From Psychrobacter sp. APC 3426 (lineage in GTDB: Bacteria; Pseudomonadota; Gammaproteobacteria; Pseudomonadales; Moraxellaceae), in assembly GCF_030408035.1 (NCBI RefSeq), contig NZ_JASDCF010000024.1, forward strand, positions 1-50,549: a DNA stretch of 50,549 nt, in the 5' to 3' direction. The notes below the pieces were generated by a model. That model searched no databases. It was given only the letters and a program-made list of their open reading frames with translations, and was not told the origin of the DNA. Shown here in pieces: positions 7,276 to 15,642 of the stretch (positions are counted from its first letter, which is position 1; every line of letters begins with the position of its first letter). A program made the position numbers and the translations under genes.

Positions 7276-8313
7276 TCATTTTTTACGGCGCCGACCGTTG
7301 CGAAATACATGGTTATCATCATAAAAGCTAGGACTGGCATTCTCCGCCCAAAAATGCGGCACGCCCAAAATAGGTAAAGGGGCAAGCTGACGCGGCGTGA
7401 CATCCTCTTGTGATAACAATTTATCTATGTAGTCAGCAACGTTATCATCCAAATATTGCATGCGCTCAGATGCCGATAAAGCAAAAAAATCTGGTGCCAC
7501 ATTTATCACGATGCTGTGCGCGCATAACGGTTTGCGTGGCTGTATCAATTGCTCAAGCAAGGCATGACCAAAGATATAAACTGCCGCCTGAGAGTGCTTG
7601 TTCGGTTGTTTTGGGTCATCCCATTTCGCACGTGTACTTACCAGACTGCCCTGCCAGTCAAAATTAATCAGCGCTTCACCAATACTAGGGTCAGCTGTGA
7701 CTAGCACTGCGCCGTTTTCATCAAATACCGTAATGGTATCGCGGACGCGCCCTCGACTGGCGCCAATGCCTTGCTGCTCGATTTCTAGCATATGATAGTA
7801 ATTGAGCAAGGCTTTGGTCTTGGGAAAAGTCAGCCAAATACTACCGTTAAATAAGTCATGCAAATTATCGCGTGTCGGGATATTGCCAGTCGTGCCGATA
7901 AAACTCTCGTACGCCTCGCCCTCTGGTAATGCATTTTGCGAGACAAACCTTAGGGTTTGGGCTTCATTGTTATGTGCAGGTTTGGTTTGTGGTAATGGCT
8001 GTTGTGAGTTATCCGCCTGCTGCTGCAGCGCAGTATTTAGCACTTTTGCGATAATGTCTGGTATGTTTTCGAGTTTATCCGTCTGAGCAGGCTCATTATT
8101 TAAGCCACTTAGCCGTGTGATGGCTTTACTTATATAGCCTAACTGGTTTAAGTGACACAGCCATGGCGCTTGCCAGTTAATTTCTGCAAAGCTGCCATCA
8201 AGCTTGCTGTCGCATATAGATGGGTTGTTAATGGATGCAGCAAGAGTTGCATTAAAAGGCACATCAGAAGAAGCAGTTGGATAAGGATTGGCGGGTAAAT
8301 CAGTGGCGGTCAT
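7276..8313 (-). CDS. DUF3025 domain-containing protein
   Basis: A 345-residue soluble protein of the DUF3025 family, common in gammaproteobacteria and betaproteobacteria and of unknown function. The diagnostic segment is around residues 120-185: RFVSQNALPEGEAYESFI, then PTRDNLHDLFNGSIWLTFPK and LNYYHMLEIE, which match the family pattern of Q...YE-fI, PTR-N-HD-FN. The first ~110 residues are Gln/Asn-rich and less conserved. The C-terminus carries a basic tail (RNGRRRKK). No signal peptide. It starts at an ATG 112 bases from the divergent YdjM-like gene, so the two may share a promoter region. Confidence 0.85.
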   Translation of the reverse strand: MTATDLPANPYPTASSDVPFNATLAASINNPSICDSKLDGSFAEINWQAPWLCHLNQLGYISKAITRLSGLNNEPAQTDKLENIPDIIAKVLNTALQQQADNSQQPLPQTKPAHNNEAQTLRFVSQNALPEGEAYESFIGTTGNIPTRDNLHDLFNGSIWLTFPKTKALLNYYHMLEIEQQGIGASRGRVRDTITVFDENGAVLVTADPSIGEALINFDWQGSLVSTRAKWDDPKQPNKHSQAAVYIFGHALLEQLIQPRKPLCAHSIVINVAPDFFALSASERMQYLDDNVADYIDKLLSQEDVTPRQLAPLPILGVPHFWAENASPSFYDDNHVFRNGRRRKK

Positions 8314-8425
8314 ATTGACTATCTCTATTAGACGACTGGCTTGGCTATGGTATCATGGAGCGCTTTTTTACGGCTAGACAAGCCGCTCGAAATGACATTC
8401 GCGCGCTACTTATTGATGAGTTCTT

Positions 8426-9142
8426 ATGGCAAATTTTAATACCCACTTAAATGTTGCATTCATGGCTAGTGGTACGATGAGTTTAACAGTCTATAAAGCC
8501 GGACTGATTGATGATGCAGGGTTTTTGATGTGCGTGGCGCTTGGCACCATTGGTGGGCTGCTGCCTGATTTAGATTCTGATAATTCGACACCGATTAAAC
8601 TTGGCTTTAATATCACCTCCTTTATCTTCGCCTTTGGTTTGGTGATGCATTGGCGCAGTGAGCTGAGTTTGCTGGCGCTGATGGCGTTGTGGCTGGCGGG
8701 CTACGGTTTTATGCGTTACGTGGTGTTCTATATTTTTACCAATATGACCGTGCATCGCGGCGTTATCCACTCTGTACCCTATATGGCAATCTTGGGGCTT
8801 GGAATAACCTATATCAGCTATGATATTTTAGACATCCCGCTAACGGCAAGCTGGTTTTACGGCTTGTTTTTATTTGGCGGTGCCATGGTGCATTTGGCAT
8901 TGGATGAGCTCTATAGTGTGAATTTATCCAATATGAAAATGAAGCGCTCGTCGGGTACAGCGATGAAGTTCTATCAGCACAAAGACAAATGGTGGTATCT
9001 GCTACTGTACGTCATCCTTGCGCTCTTGGTATATTTTGCGCCGCCCTTTGATGACTTTTGGCAGCAGTTACGTAACCCAGCGCCTTGGGCAAAACTAAAA
9101 CTCGGCCTATGGCCAGAATTGATCAAAAACTGGCTAAATTGA
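8426..9142 (+). CDS. YdjM-like membrane-bound metal-dependent hydrolase family protein
   Basis: A 238-residue inner-membrane protein with about five hydrophobic segments. It fits the YdjM/DUF457 family (predicted membrane-bound metal-dependent hydrolases; YdjM of E. coli is LexA-regulated). Likely metal ligands are HLNVAF near residue 8, LLPDLDSDNS (~48-55), HRGVIHSVP (~112-118) and the second-half MVHLALDELYSVN. The enzymatic activity is predicted rather than demonstrated for the family. The C-terminus is amphipathic and Trp-rich. It is followed after 43 bases by the YchJ-like gene on the same strand, so the two may be cotranscribed. Confidence 0.8.
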   Translation: MANFNTHLNVAFMASGTMSLTVYKAGLIDDAGFLMCVALGTIGGLLPDLDSDNSTPIKLGFNITSFIFAFGLVMHWRSELSLLALMALWLAGYGFMRYVVFYIFTNMTVHRGVIHSVPYMAILGLGITYISYDILDIPLTASWFYGLFLFGGAMVHLALDELYSVNLSNMKMKRSSGTAMKFYQHKDKWWYLLLYVILALLVYFAPPFDDFWQQLRNPAPWAKLKLGLWPELIKNWLN

Positions 9143-9185
9143 AATCTTTAAAACTTTTAAAAATGAATAATTATTCGAGTAAATA

Positions 9186-9761
9186 ATGTCAACCTTCCCT
9201 CCTATCTGCCCTTGCCAAATTAATCCGTCATCGGATACCGTTAGTGCACCGCTACTTTATAAAGACTGCTGCCAGCCTTATCATGACGGTTTATTGAATG
9301 AAGAGACGGATAAAGCTGAGAGCGCAAAGCCAGACACTGCTGAACGATTGATGCGCACGCGCTATAGTGCCTTTGTGTTGGTCAAGCCAGAATATATCGT
9401 CAAGACTACGCTACCCGCGCAGCAAAATTTACTAGATATTCAGGCGATTGAGAGTTGGGCAAAAGAGACGGACTGGGCAGGATTAGAGATCATTACGCAT
9501 ACGCCAAAGCTAGGTAAGCGTCATGCGCAAGTTGAATTTAAAGCTTACTTTAATACCTCTGATAATGCGGCTGATACTTTAGAAGAAAAGTTGCAAGCAC
9601 ATCATGAGTTGTCTGCCTTTGTAAAAGTGGCAGACAACTCCAATAATGGTTCGCGTTGGTATTTCTTAGATCCTACGACCGAGATGACTATCACGCAAAA
9701 ACAGCCCTGTGTTTGTGGGTCAGGTGAGAAGTTTAAGCGTTGTTGTGGAATGTATATTTAA
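9186..9761 (+). CDS. YchJ-family protein with SEC-C zinc motif
   Basis: A 191-residue cytoplasmic protein of the YchJ/UPF0225 family. The N-terminus has a cysteine cluster (ICPCQ..., KDCCQPYHDG) and the characteristic LMRTRYSAFVLVKPEYIVKT segment (~55-75) that opens an NTF2-like fold. It ends with the SEC-C motif PCVCGSGEKFKRCCG (~173-188), which binds zinc in SecA and related proteins. The function is unknown; a chaperone- or ribosome-associated role has been suggested for SEC-C proteins in general. The start ATG at 9186 has only weak upstream Shine-Dalgarno pairing. It converges with the amidotransferase gene 24 bases away and no terminator separates them. Confidence 0.88.
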   Translation: MSTFPPICPCQINPSSDTVSAPLLYKDCCQPYHDGLLNEETDKAESAKPDTAERLMRTRYSAFVLVKPEYIVKTTLPAQQNLLDIQAIESWAKETDWAGLEIITHTPKLGKRHAQVEFKAYFNTSDNAADTLEEKLQAHHELSAFVKVADNSNNGSRWYFLDPTTEMTITQKQPCVCGSGEKFKRCCGMYI

Positions 9762-9784
9762 TTAACATAAAATATTCGCCACTC

Positions 9785-10717
9785 CTAAACACTCGCTCCA
9801 ACCGCGCGTGCTACCGCAATTCCTTCCTCAACGGTCAAAAATTTACGCTGACTTGGGCTGTCTTTATAAATGACGTCACCATCTTGGAATATCAGACATT
9901 CATTAACTGCCAACTGTTGCCATTTTTCATTTTCAGTCAATGGCACAGTAACTAGAATCGTCACTTTATCCGTGTCGGTAGTCACATCGCTAAAGTTAAT
10001 GGCTAAATCATCATCAGCAAGCTTTGCTTCACCAAATGGCGCTTGACGCGTGAGATAAAACAATAAGCTACCAGCATAAGCCAATTGCCATCTACCATTT
10101 GAGATTAGGCAATTAAACAAACCGTTTGCGGATAAATAACGACATTGGGTGGTCAAAAAATTAAACAGTGTTTGGTCATCAGGACGGGTTTTAAAGCTGC
10201 TTTTCAGACGATTAACGAGATAACAAAACGCCATTTCAGAATCGGTATTACCGACTGGTTGGCAATGTGAGGCATTACCATTGTCTTGCAGGCGCTGACA
10301 GCGTTTAATAAACTCGCTATTCATCTGTCCGTTATGAGCAAATACCCACTGCTCGCCCCACACTTCACGGACGAAAGGATGGGTATTCGCCAAGCAATTC
10401 TGCCCTTGAGTGGCTTTACGAATATGGGCAATCACATTCATAGCTTTGATGGGATAATTATTGACCAAATCGGCAACTGGTGACAGATGGCTTGGACGAT
10501 TGTCATGAAACAGACGCAGACCAGTTGAATCATTTGCCGTTTCATCACTCATTTTGTCATTGAGGTTGTCATTATTGGTACATTCGCTGCGCTCAAAAAA
10601 CGCAATGCCAAAGCCATCTTCATGACTGTCCGTCATACCGCCGCGCCGACGAAAGCCTGCAAAGCTAAAACCAATATCAGTTGGGGTATTACAGTTCATT
10701 CCTAAGAGTTGACACAT
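9785..10717 (-). CDS. Class II glutamine amidotransferase (YafJ-like)
   Basis: A 310-residue Ntn-type glutamine amidotransferase. Cys2 (MCQLLGMN) would be the N-terminal nucleophile after Met removal. The family elements follow: FRRRGG...HEDGFGIAFF (~22-43), VIAHIRKATQG with an oxyanion-type Arg (~96-106), NTHPF, WVFAHNGQM (~128-136) and GNTDSEMAFCYL (~162-173). Proteins of this YafJ class release ammonia from glutamine, but their acceptor is not established. A poorly conserved insert near residues 48-70 is unusual. It is preceded on the same strand by the DUF2007 gene (73-base gap) and the homoserine kinase. Confidence 0.88.
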   Translation of the reverse strand: MCQLLGMNCNTPTDIGFSFAGFRRRGGMTDSHEDGFGIAFFERSECTNNDNLNDKMSDETANDSTGLRLFHDNRPSHLSPVADLVNNYPIKAMNVIAHIRKATQGQNCLANTHPFVREVWGEQWVFAHNGQMNSEFIKRCQRLQDNGNASHCQPVGNTDSEMAFCYLVNRLKSSFKTRPDDQTLFNFLTTQCRYLSANGLFNCLISNGRWQLAYAGSLLFYLTRQAPFGEAKLADDDLAINFSDVTTDTDKVTILVTVPLTENEKWQQLAVNECLIFQDGDVIYKDSPSQRKFLTVEEGIAVARAVGASV

Positions 10718-10790
10718 TTATACTTTACCGCCCTTATTACTTTGATTGATTTAGCTATCTCGATTGTCACTATTGTTGCTATTACTGATT

Positions 10791-11099
10791 TTAGCTGTCC
10801 TGCGAGTTATGATTAACTTCATTACCTGATGTAATGCCCAGCTCAGCATCGCTCATACTCGCCAGTAAATCTGCACCAACATTATCGCCGCCTTCAACCC
10901 CTTCTAAAATACGCTTAGCTTGTGCCAATTCGGTATTTTCTACCCAAAGCACGACGCCAGAGTTCATGCCTGGAATGGCACTTAACGGTTGTAAAGACAC
11001 CGTAATGTTATTGTTACGTAGCAGATTGGCATGTAGTTCGCCTTGCATATTGGTGTCATAGCGTGCCAGTTTGTGCCAGTTGTCAACTTGATCGGTCAT
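10791..11099 (-). CDS. DUF2007 domain protein (putative signal-transducing protein)
   Basis: A 102-residue cytoplasmic protein. Residues ~8-75 fit DUF2007, a small PII-like alpha/beta domain found alone or fused to other domains (KLARYDTNMQGELHANLLRN, then VVLWVENTELAQAKRILEG). The last ~30 residues are acidic and probably disordered. The role is unknown. It begins 48 bases after the homoserine kinase on the same strand and may be cotranscribed with it and with the amidotransferase downstream. Confidence 0.78.
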   Translation of the reverse strand: MTDQVDNWHKLARYDTNMQGELHANLLRNNNITVSLQPLSAIPGMNSGVVLWVENTELAQAKRILEGVEGGDNVGADLLASMSDAELGITSGNEVNHNSQDS

Positions 11100-11147
11100 G
11101 GGGTCGCCTTTATGTTTTTAAGACAGGAGTAGTTGAACAAAAACAAT

Positions 11148-12323
11148 CTATGCTAATTGGTCGAGCCTATATTCTTTAATTGCGTACTCACTACTATTAC
11201 TCAATTTTTCACGCGCTATCTCGGCTTGCGTCATACTGCTAAAGATACCAGTTATTTGAGTATCTTTCTGAGACGCTAATTGATTATCTAACAATACAAA
11301 CACCGTATTTTGCGCTTTTTCGACATGCGCCCAATGATACGCAGCCAGACGTTTCATCAGGTCAGGGTTTTTGACCATGATATTATCGCCAGTCCGCCCT
11401 TCCGTACGGTTGTAATGGATAACGTTTAAACGTAATAGCCAAAAGATAACCGCCGCTTTGGCTAGCATAACAGGTAAGGCACGTTTTTCATCGTTATTAA
11501 GCGGGCGTTTGGATTCATAGCCTTGCAAAAATGCCGCCATTTTGCTGCGGTCAAAATTGACAGTTTCGCCCTGCTCGGCATCACCCCAAGTCGTACAAAA
11601 GTCATTAATAGTGATAGCAATATCCATCACATAATGCTCGACGCTGACTTCGGTAAAGTCTAGCAATCCCGTTAAGCGCTCTTCGCCTTTTTGGCTATTA
11701 TTTAACGATAAGTTCCATAAGGTATTATCAGCGAACATGTCTAAATGACATAAACCTTTTGGCAACGTCGCAAGCGGTAATTGGCTATATGACTGCCAAA
11801 TATCGCTCATCAGCTTGGCTTCGTCACCCGGCATAAACTGCATTTCACGGTCGCGTACTTCCGCCCATGGATATAAAGGCACGCCGTATTCTTCTGCAGG
11901 CTGTAATGCCTGTAGGGTCTCATGCAGCATTGCCAAAGCAGCACCAATCTCATGACACATAGATTGTGTCGTTTGTTGTGGATGTGCGCCTGCCAGACAA
12001 GGCACCAAGGTAATCGCTTTATTATCATAGCGTATGACATAGCATTTTTCTGCGCTATCAACCAATGCCAACGGCGCAGCGACCGGCAACTTACCATCTA
12101 ATTGATTTAAAATGACCGCCATTTTTTCGATGTCTTCTGGTGGACGCTCTTCAAATAAGGTAAATACATAAGAGTGCGCGCCATCTACATCATCAGTCGT
12201 CTGAATAAACCAGTTAGAGTTTTTGATACCTTGGGTAATCGGAATGGCACGCGCGAAGGATACGCCGAAACGCTGGCAAAAAGCGGCAAACTGATCATTG
12301 GTTAACTGGGTATAGACGGACAT
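11148..12323 (-). CDS. thrB: Homoserine kinase, APH-fold type, with C-terminal extension
   Basis: A 391-residue homoserine kinase of the aminoglycoside-phosphotransferase fold (ThrB type II), which phosphorylates homoserine on the threonine pathway. Family marks: GIKNSNWFI (~32-40), the catalytic loop CHLDMFADN with His193, Asp195 and Asn200, and metal-binding GLLDFTEVS with Asp222. ThrB of this type usually ends near residue 315-320 (LNVIHYNRTEGRTGDNIMVK is the usual C-terminal region). This protein continues about 70 residues, and its last ~47 (VLLDNQLASQKDTQ... to EYRLDQLA) look like a small extra domain. The tnpB element at 12416 lies only 92 bases upstream on the same strand and may influence transcription. 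Confidence 0.9.
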   Translation of the reverse strand: MSVYTQLTNDQFAAFCQRFGVSFARAIPITQGIKNSNWFIQTTDDVDGAHSYVFTLFEERPPEDIEKMAVILNQLDGKLPVAAPLALVDSAEKCYVIRYDNKAITLVPCLAGAHPQQTTQSMCHEIGAALAMLHETLQALQPAEEYGVPLYPWAEVRDREMQFMPGDEAKLMSDIWQSYSQLPLATLPKGLCHLDMFADNTLWNLSLNNSQKGEERLTGLLDFTEVSVEHYVMDIAITINDFCTTWGDAEQGETVNFDRSKMAAFLQGYESKRPLNNDEKRALPVMLAKAAVIFWLLRLNVIHYNRTEGRTGDNIMVKNPDLMKRLAAYHWAHVEKAQNTVFVLLDNQLASQKDTQITGIFSSMTQAEIAREKLSNSSEYAIKEYRLDQLA

Positions 12324-12415
12324 GACATCTCACTTATGGCAATGGAATAATAATTTTAAAAGGGCGAATGTGGACGGTAATCACAGTAATTGTACCGCGC
12401 ATGAGCAAACTTTGG

Positions 12416-12582
12416 ATGAACCACCCACCACCTAAAGAGGTGGCGGTTTCTTAGGTAATACCCATACTTGATACGATGTTTTGTATCAGCGGTTAGGCAA
12501 ATGGACTAAGCTAACCCCGTCGCACCGACGGTTTTGAGTGTTGCCAGCCTTAGTCCTTCGTTTAGGATGTTGATACTAGCGT
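12416..12582 (-). ncRNA. Predicted omega-RNA (reRNA) of tnpB copy 3
   Basis: The tnpB 3' end and right end are nearly identical to copy 2, including the CCGTCG/CGACGG, TTGATAC/GTATCA and right-end hairpins. Changes in the first stem keep pairing. The guide would be taken from 12415 downward, which lies in the thrB upstream region. The 5' boundary is approximate. Confidence 0.5.
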
Positions 12583-13657
12583 TGATGTCTCTATCGTTGG
12601 ATTGCAAGCAACTGGGACAATTCCATGATCTCACCTGTAATGGTAGCTCAGCCTTAGTCAGTAAGTGACCACACCCTGAGCAGGTCTTAGAAGATGGATA
12701 CCATCGGTCTATTTTGACAAGCGTTTTGCCGTACCATTCAGCCTTGTAGTTCAGCATGGTGGTGAAGGTTGACCATGAGCTGTCTGATATGGCTTTAGAT
12801 AACTTTCTATTCTTAACCATGCCTTTGACGTTTAAGTCCTCAATCGCAATCACATCGTGGTTTTTGATGAGATTGAATGAGAGTTTGTGTAGAAAGTCTT
12901 TTCGGCAATTCGTGATACGCTCGTAGACTTTGGCGACTTTAACTTTTTGCTTTTGATAGTTGCGGCTGTCAGACAATTTGCGCTGATCCGCTTTGGCAAC
13001 GGCTCTGCGTTTGGCTAGTATTTTCTGTTCTCTCGCAAGCTTATGTTGCAGCTTAGATAAAAAGGTAGGATTAGCAACTTTCGTGCTGTCCGATAAGACG
13101 ATAAAGTCAGTCAGTCCTAAATCAATGCCGATGTTAGAGTGGGTTTTTGGCAGTGTTGTAGCGATGGTTTCAACCAGTAGGCTGACATAGTACTTGCCTG
13201 ATGGGGTGCGGCTGATGGTCGCTGATTTTATTAAGCCATTTACCTTGCTTGGGAACTTAGCGGGGATATGACCAATTTTAGGCAGTTTGACAGTGCTGTC
13301 TGTGATCGCCACTGTGCCCTTTTGGTTGTTGGTCGTATAACTATCCTTAATTCCTTTTTTTTTGAACGTAGGGAAGCCTAAACCTTGCTTGAAAAACTTA
13401 CTGTAAGCCGTCCGAAGGTTTTGTTGTACGTTGGCTAGTGCCAGGCTATCGACTTCTTTAAGCCATTCAAACTCTTTTTTATATTGAGCAGGAGTATTTT
13501 TAAGCTCGGTCTTATGCTCGTTGTAATGCTCAATCTTGTCACTAAGCATCCTATTCCAGATAAAGCGTGTGCAGCCGAATGATTTGGCAAAGAATACTTG
13601 CTGTTCTTCATTGGGGTACAGCCTGACTTTATGGGCTTTTAGGATTTGCTTGGTCAT
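12506..13657 (-). CDS. tnpB: TnpB RNA-guided DNA endonuclease, IS605/IS1341 type
   Basis: A 383-residue TnpB starting at an ATG (MTKQILKAHKVRLYPNEE). Catalytic residues are present: Asp179 (IGIDLG), Glu273 (AIEDLN) and Asp357 (NDRDINAS). Zinc ligands are Cys326, Cys329, Cys347 and Cys350. It differs from the copy at 2224 at scattered positions, for example QSNDRD where the other has QKHDRD before the last catalytic Asp. The Lys-rich helical region (~205-245) is typical of the family. It should be an active guided nuclease if expressed. It is transcribed toward thrB. Confidence 0.9.
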   Translation of the reverse strand: MTKQILKAHKVRLYPNEEQQVFFAKSFGCTRFIWNRMLSDKIEHYNEHKTELKNTPAQYKKEFEWLKEVDSLALANVQQNLRTAYSKFFKQGLGFPTFKKKGIKDSYTTNNQKGTVAITDSTVKLPKIGHIPAKFPSKVNGLIKSATISRTPSGKYYVSLLVETIATTLPKTHSNIGIDLGLTDFIVLSDSTKVANPTFLSKLQHKLAREQKILAKRRAVAKADQRKLSDSRNYQKQKVKVAKVYERITNCRKDFLHKLSFNLIKNHDVIAIEDLNVKGMVKNRKLSKAISDSSWSTFTTMLNYKAEWYGKTLVKIDRWYPSSKTCSGCGHLLTKAELPLQVRSWNCPSCLQSNDRDINASINILNEGLRLATLKTVGATGLA

Positions 13658-13875
13658 AAGGAGCTTGTTGTTAATTGGCGTTATAATTATTAATTATAAC
13701 ACCATAGGGAGTAAGGGTAGTTATCAATAACGCATTCATCCCACTACTTTAGAAGTAGGGGATTTCTGCGCTGAAATGTTAAAAGCATAATAATATTGCG
13801 AAAACCTGCCTGATATGGCGGTGATTTTGCTAGACTAGCGCTTACGGATAAATTGATTATAAGGTGAAAGACCCT

Positions 13876-14658
13876 ATGTTAGCAAAGCGTATCATCCCTT
13901 GTTTGGACGTTGATAATGGACGCGTGGTCAAAGGCGTACAGTTTGTCGATATTAAAGACGCAGGCGACCCGGTTGAAGTAGCACAGCGTTACAACGAACA
14001 AGGCGCTGATGAGATTACTTTTTTAGACATTACTGCCACCAGTGATGAACGCGATACCACCTATCATACCGTTGAGCGTATGGCAGAAACGGTATTTGTG
14101 CCATTAACCGTTGGTGGCGGTGTGCGTAAAATCGCTGATATTCGTAACCTACTCAATGCTGGCGCGGATAAAGTGGCAATTAATTCAGCAGCAGTATTTA
14201 CCCCTGAGTTCGTCGGTGAAGCCGCGCAGAAATTTGGCAATCAATGTATCGTTGTCGCTATCGATGCCAAGCGCGTTGAAGATGTAATGGTCGATGGCAT
14301 CATCATGCCGCGTTGGGAGATTTTCACTCACGGTGGACGTAAGCCAACCGGTATCGATGCAGTTGATTGGGCGAGCAAAATGGCTGATCTCGGTGCTGGC
14401 GAATTATTAGTGACTTCGATGGACGGTGACGGTACCAAAAAAGGCTATGACTTGGCACTTATGCAACAAATAACCAGCCGCGTTAATGTGCCCGTTATTG
14501 CCTCTGGCGGCGTTGGTAACTTAGAACATTTAGCAGAAGGCGTATTACAAGGCGGCGTAGATGCAGTACTTGCTGCCAGTATTTTTCACTTCGGTGAGTA
14601 TACGGTTCAAGAAGCCAAAGAATATATGGCATCGCAAGGCATACAGATGCGCCTATAA
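13876..14658 (+). CDS. hisF: Imidazole glycerol phosphate synthase subunit HisF
   Basis: A 260-residue (beta-alpha)8 barrel, the cyclase half of IGP synthase. It uses ammonia from HisH to turn PRFAR into imidazole glycerol phosphate and AICAR in histidine synthesis. The N-terminus [20 protein letters not shown] includes catalytic Asp11; [10 protein letters not shown] carries the second Asp (~131). Phosphate-binding loops are LTVGGGVRK (~81-89) and IASGGVGN (~207-214). The ATG at 13876 behind AAGGTG is preferred to the GTG at 13864. hisH and hisA are not next to it. The tnpB element ends about 100 bases upstream, in the region where its promoter should be. Confidence 0.97.
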   Translation: MLAKRIIPCLDVDNGRVVKGVQFVDIKDAGDPVEVAQRYNEQGADEITFLDITATSDERDTTYHTVERMAETVFVPLTVGGGVRKIADIRNLLNAGADKVAINSAAVFTPEFVGEAAQKFGNQCIVVAIDAKRVEDVMVDGIIMPRWEIFTHGGRKPTGIDAVDWASKMADLGAGELLVTSMDGDGTKKGYDLALMQQITSRVNVPVIASGGVGNLEHLAEGVLQGGVDAVLAASIFHFGEYTVQEAKEYMASQGIQMRL

Positions 14659-14872
14659 CATTTGTAAAATGCAAATGCATCGGCAAAAAATGTTATCATA
14701 GCGCTAACCACTTATTTTCATTCATTTAACTACCAGTTTCTCAAATAATTAACTTGGCAATTATATAGCTGACTTAACTATAATGACTGAGCTAATGGTT
14801 AGCTAGGTGAATGTACTCATTAATATCAAGCAATTATTCTAATTAAAAACTTACTACTCAAAGGATATTTTT

Positions 14873-15394
14873 ATGTCGAATTTACAACAGCAGCGCAATA
14901 ACATTACCCATATCGATGGCAACCTACACCAAAACGAAGACGCCCGTATTGGTATCGTCGTTGGTCGTTTTAATGGTTTTGTCGTTGAGTCATTGGTAGA
15001 TGGCGCGATTGACGCCCTACTTCGTCATGGCGTTTTGGGTAGCAATATCACCGTTGTCCGTGTGCCGGGCGCATTTGAGTTGCCACTGGTTGCCCAACGC
15101 GCTGCTGAATCTGACCGCTTTGACGCTATTATTGCATTAGGCGCGATTATCCGTGGTAGTACACCACATTTTGATTTTGTTGCGAGCGAATCAGCTAAAG
15201 GCTTAAGCAGTGTCGCTACTGACTATAATATTCCTGTGGCCAATGGTGTAATCACAACCGATAGCATCGAGCAAGCGATTGAGCGTTCTGGCACCAAAGC
15301 TGGTAACAAAGGCTCTGAAGCGGCCATGGTCGTACTTGAAATGCTAGCAGTTTTATCACAGTTAGACATCGATGACGATATTGATGACGCTTAA
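14873..15394 (+). CDS. ribH: 6,7-dimethyl-8-ribityllumazine synthase
   Basis: A 173-residue lumazine synthase, which condenses 5-amino-6-ribitylaminouracil with dihydroxybutanone phosphate in riboflavin synthesis. Motifs: [20 protein letters not shown] (~26-45), [14 protein letters not shown] (~62-75), [20 protein letters not shown] (~89-108) with the catalytic His, and [20 protein letters not shown] (~121-140). The N-terminus (~20 residues) and the acidic C-terminus are longer than in E. coli. It starts at the ATG behind AAGGATA. It leads the ribH-nusB-thiL-pgpA order common in gammaproteobacteria, but a 248-base gap separates it from nusB. Confidence 0.97.
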   Translation: MSNLQQQRNNITHIDGNLHQNEDARIGIVVGRFNGFVVESLVDGAIDALLRHGVLGSNITVVRVPGAFELPLVAQRAAESDRFDAIIALGAIIRGSTPHFDFVASESAKGLSSVATDYNIPVANGVITTDSIEQAIERSGTKAGNKGSEAAMVVLEMLAVLSQLDIDDDIDDA

Positions 15395-15642
15395 CTCAAA
15401 CAACATTTTATAGCGTTTTTATTTGGCATTTAACCGGCGCTATGGCTTTTATAAATAACCCTAGCGCCAATGCTACGAAGAACACTATAAAGAATGTAAC
15501 AAAGCTCCACCACAAAGTTTTATTACAAAGCTCATCTGCAAAAACTAGCTGCAAAACTCGACTGTCACAGACTGCCAGCCGACGACTATTTAACATTTTA
15601 TTTTAAAATTTATCATCTCAAAAACCTAGGTATTGACCCCCT

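Larger units (their letters stand above)
12416..13777 (-). mobile_element. Orphan tnpB element (IS200/IS605 superfamily, IS1341-like), copy 3, complete
   Basis: An element of about 1.36 kb with tnpB only. The right end has the hairpin CCACCT-AAAG-AGGTGG (12428-12443) and ends at ATGAAC (12416-12421). The left end has the CTACTT/AAGTAG hairpin and ends near 13777, next to GTTAAA (13778-13783). The leader between the left hairpin and tnpB is ~75 bases and AT-rich, almost identical to copy 1 but different from copy 2. It lies between thrB and hisF. Confidence 0.86.

Noticed and set aside
7263..7279. Hairpin ATGACAT-CAT-ATGTCAT followed by T's on the plus strand
   Set aside because: The T-run is on the plus strand, where no gene ends; on the minus strand it overlaps the DUF3025 stop without a T-run. 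Short stem, so not called a terminator.
14659..14872. FMN riboswitch upstream of ribH
   Set aside because: No conserved FMN aptamer segments; ribH in this gene order is usually not under this switch.
15408..15596. 62-codon minus-strand frame in the ribH-nusB gap
   Set aside because: It has a hydrophobic stretch but no ribosome site, and opposes the operon; likely chance.
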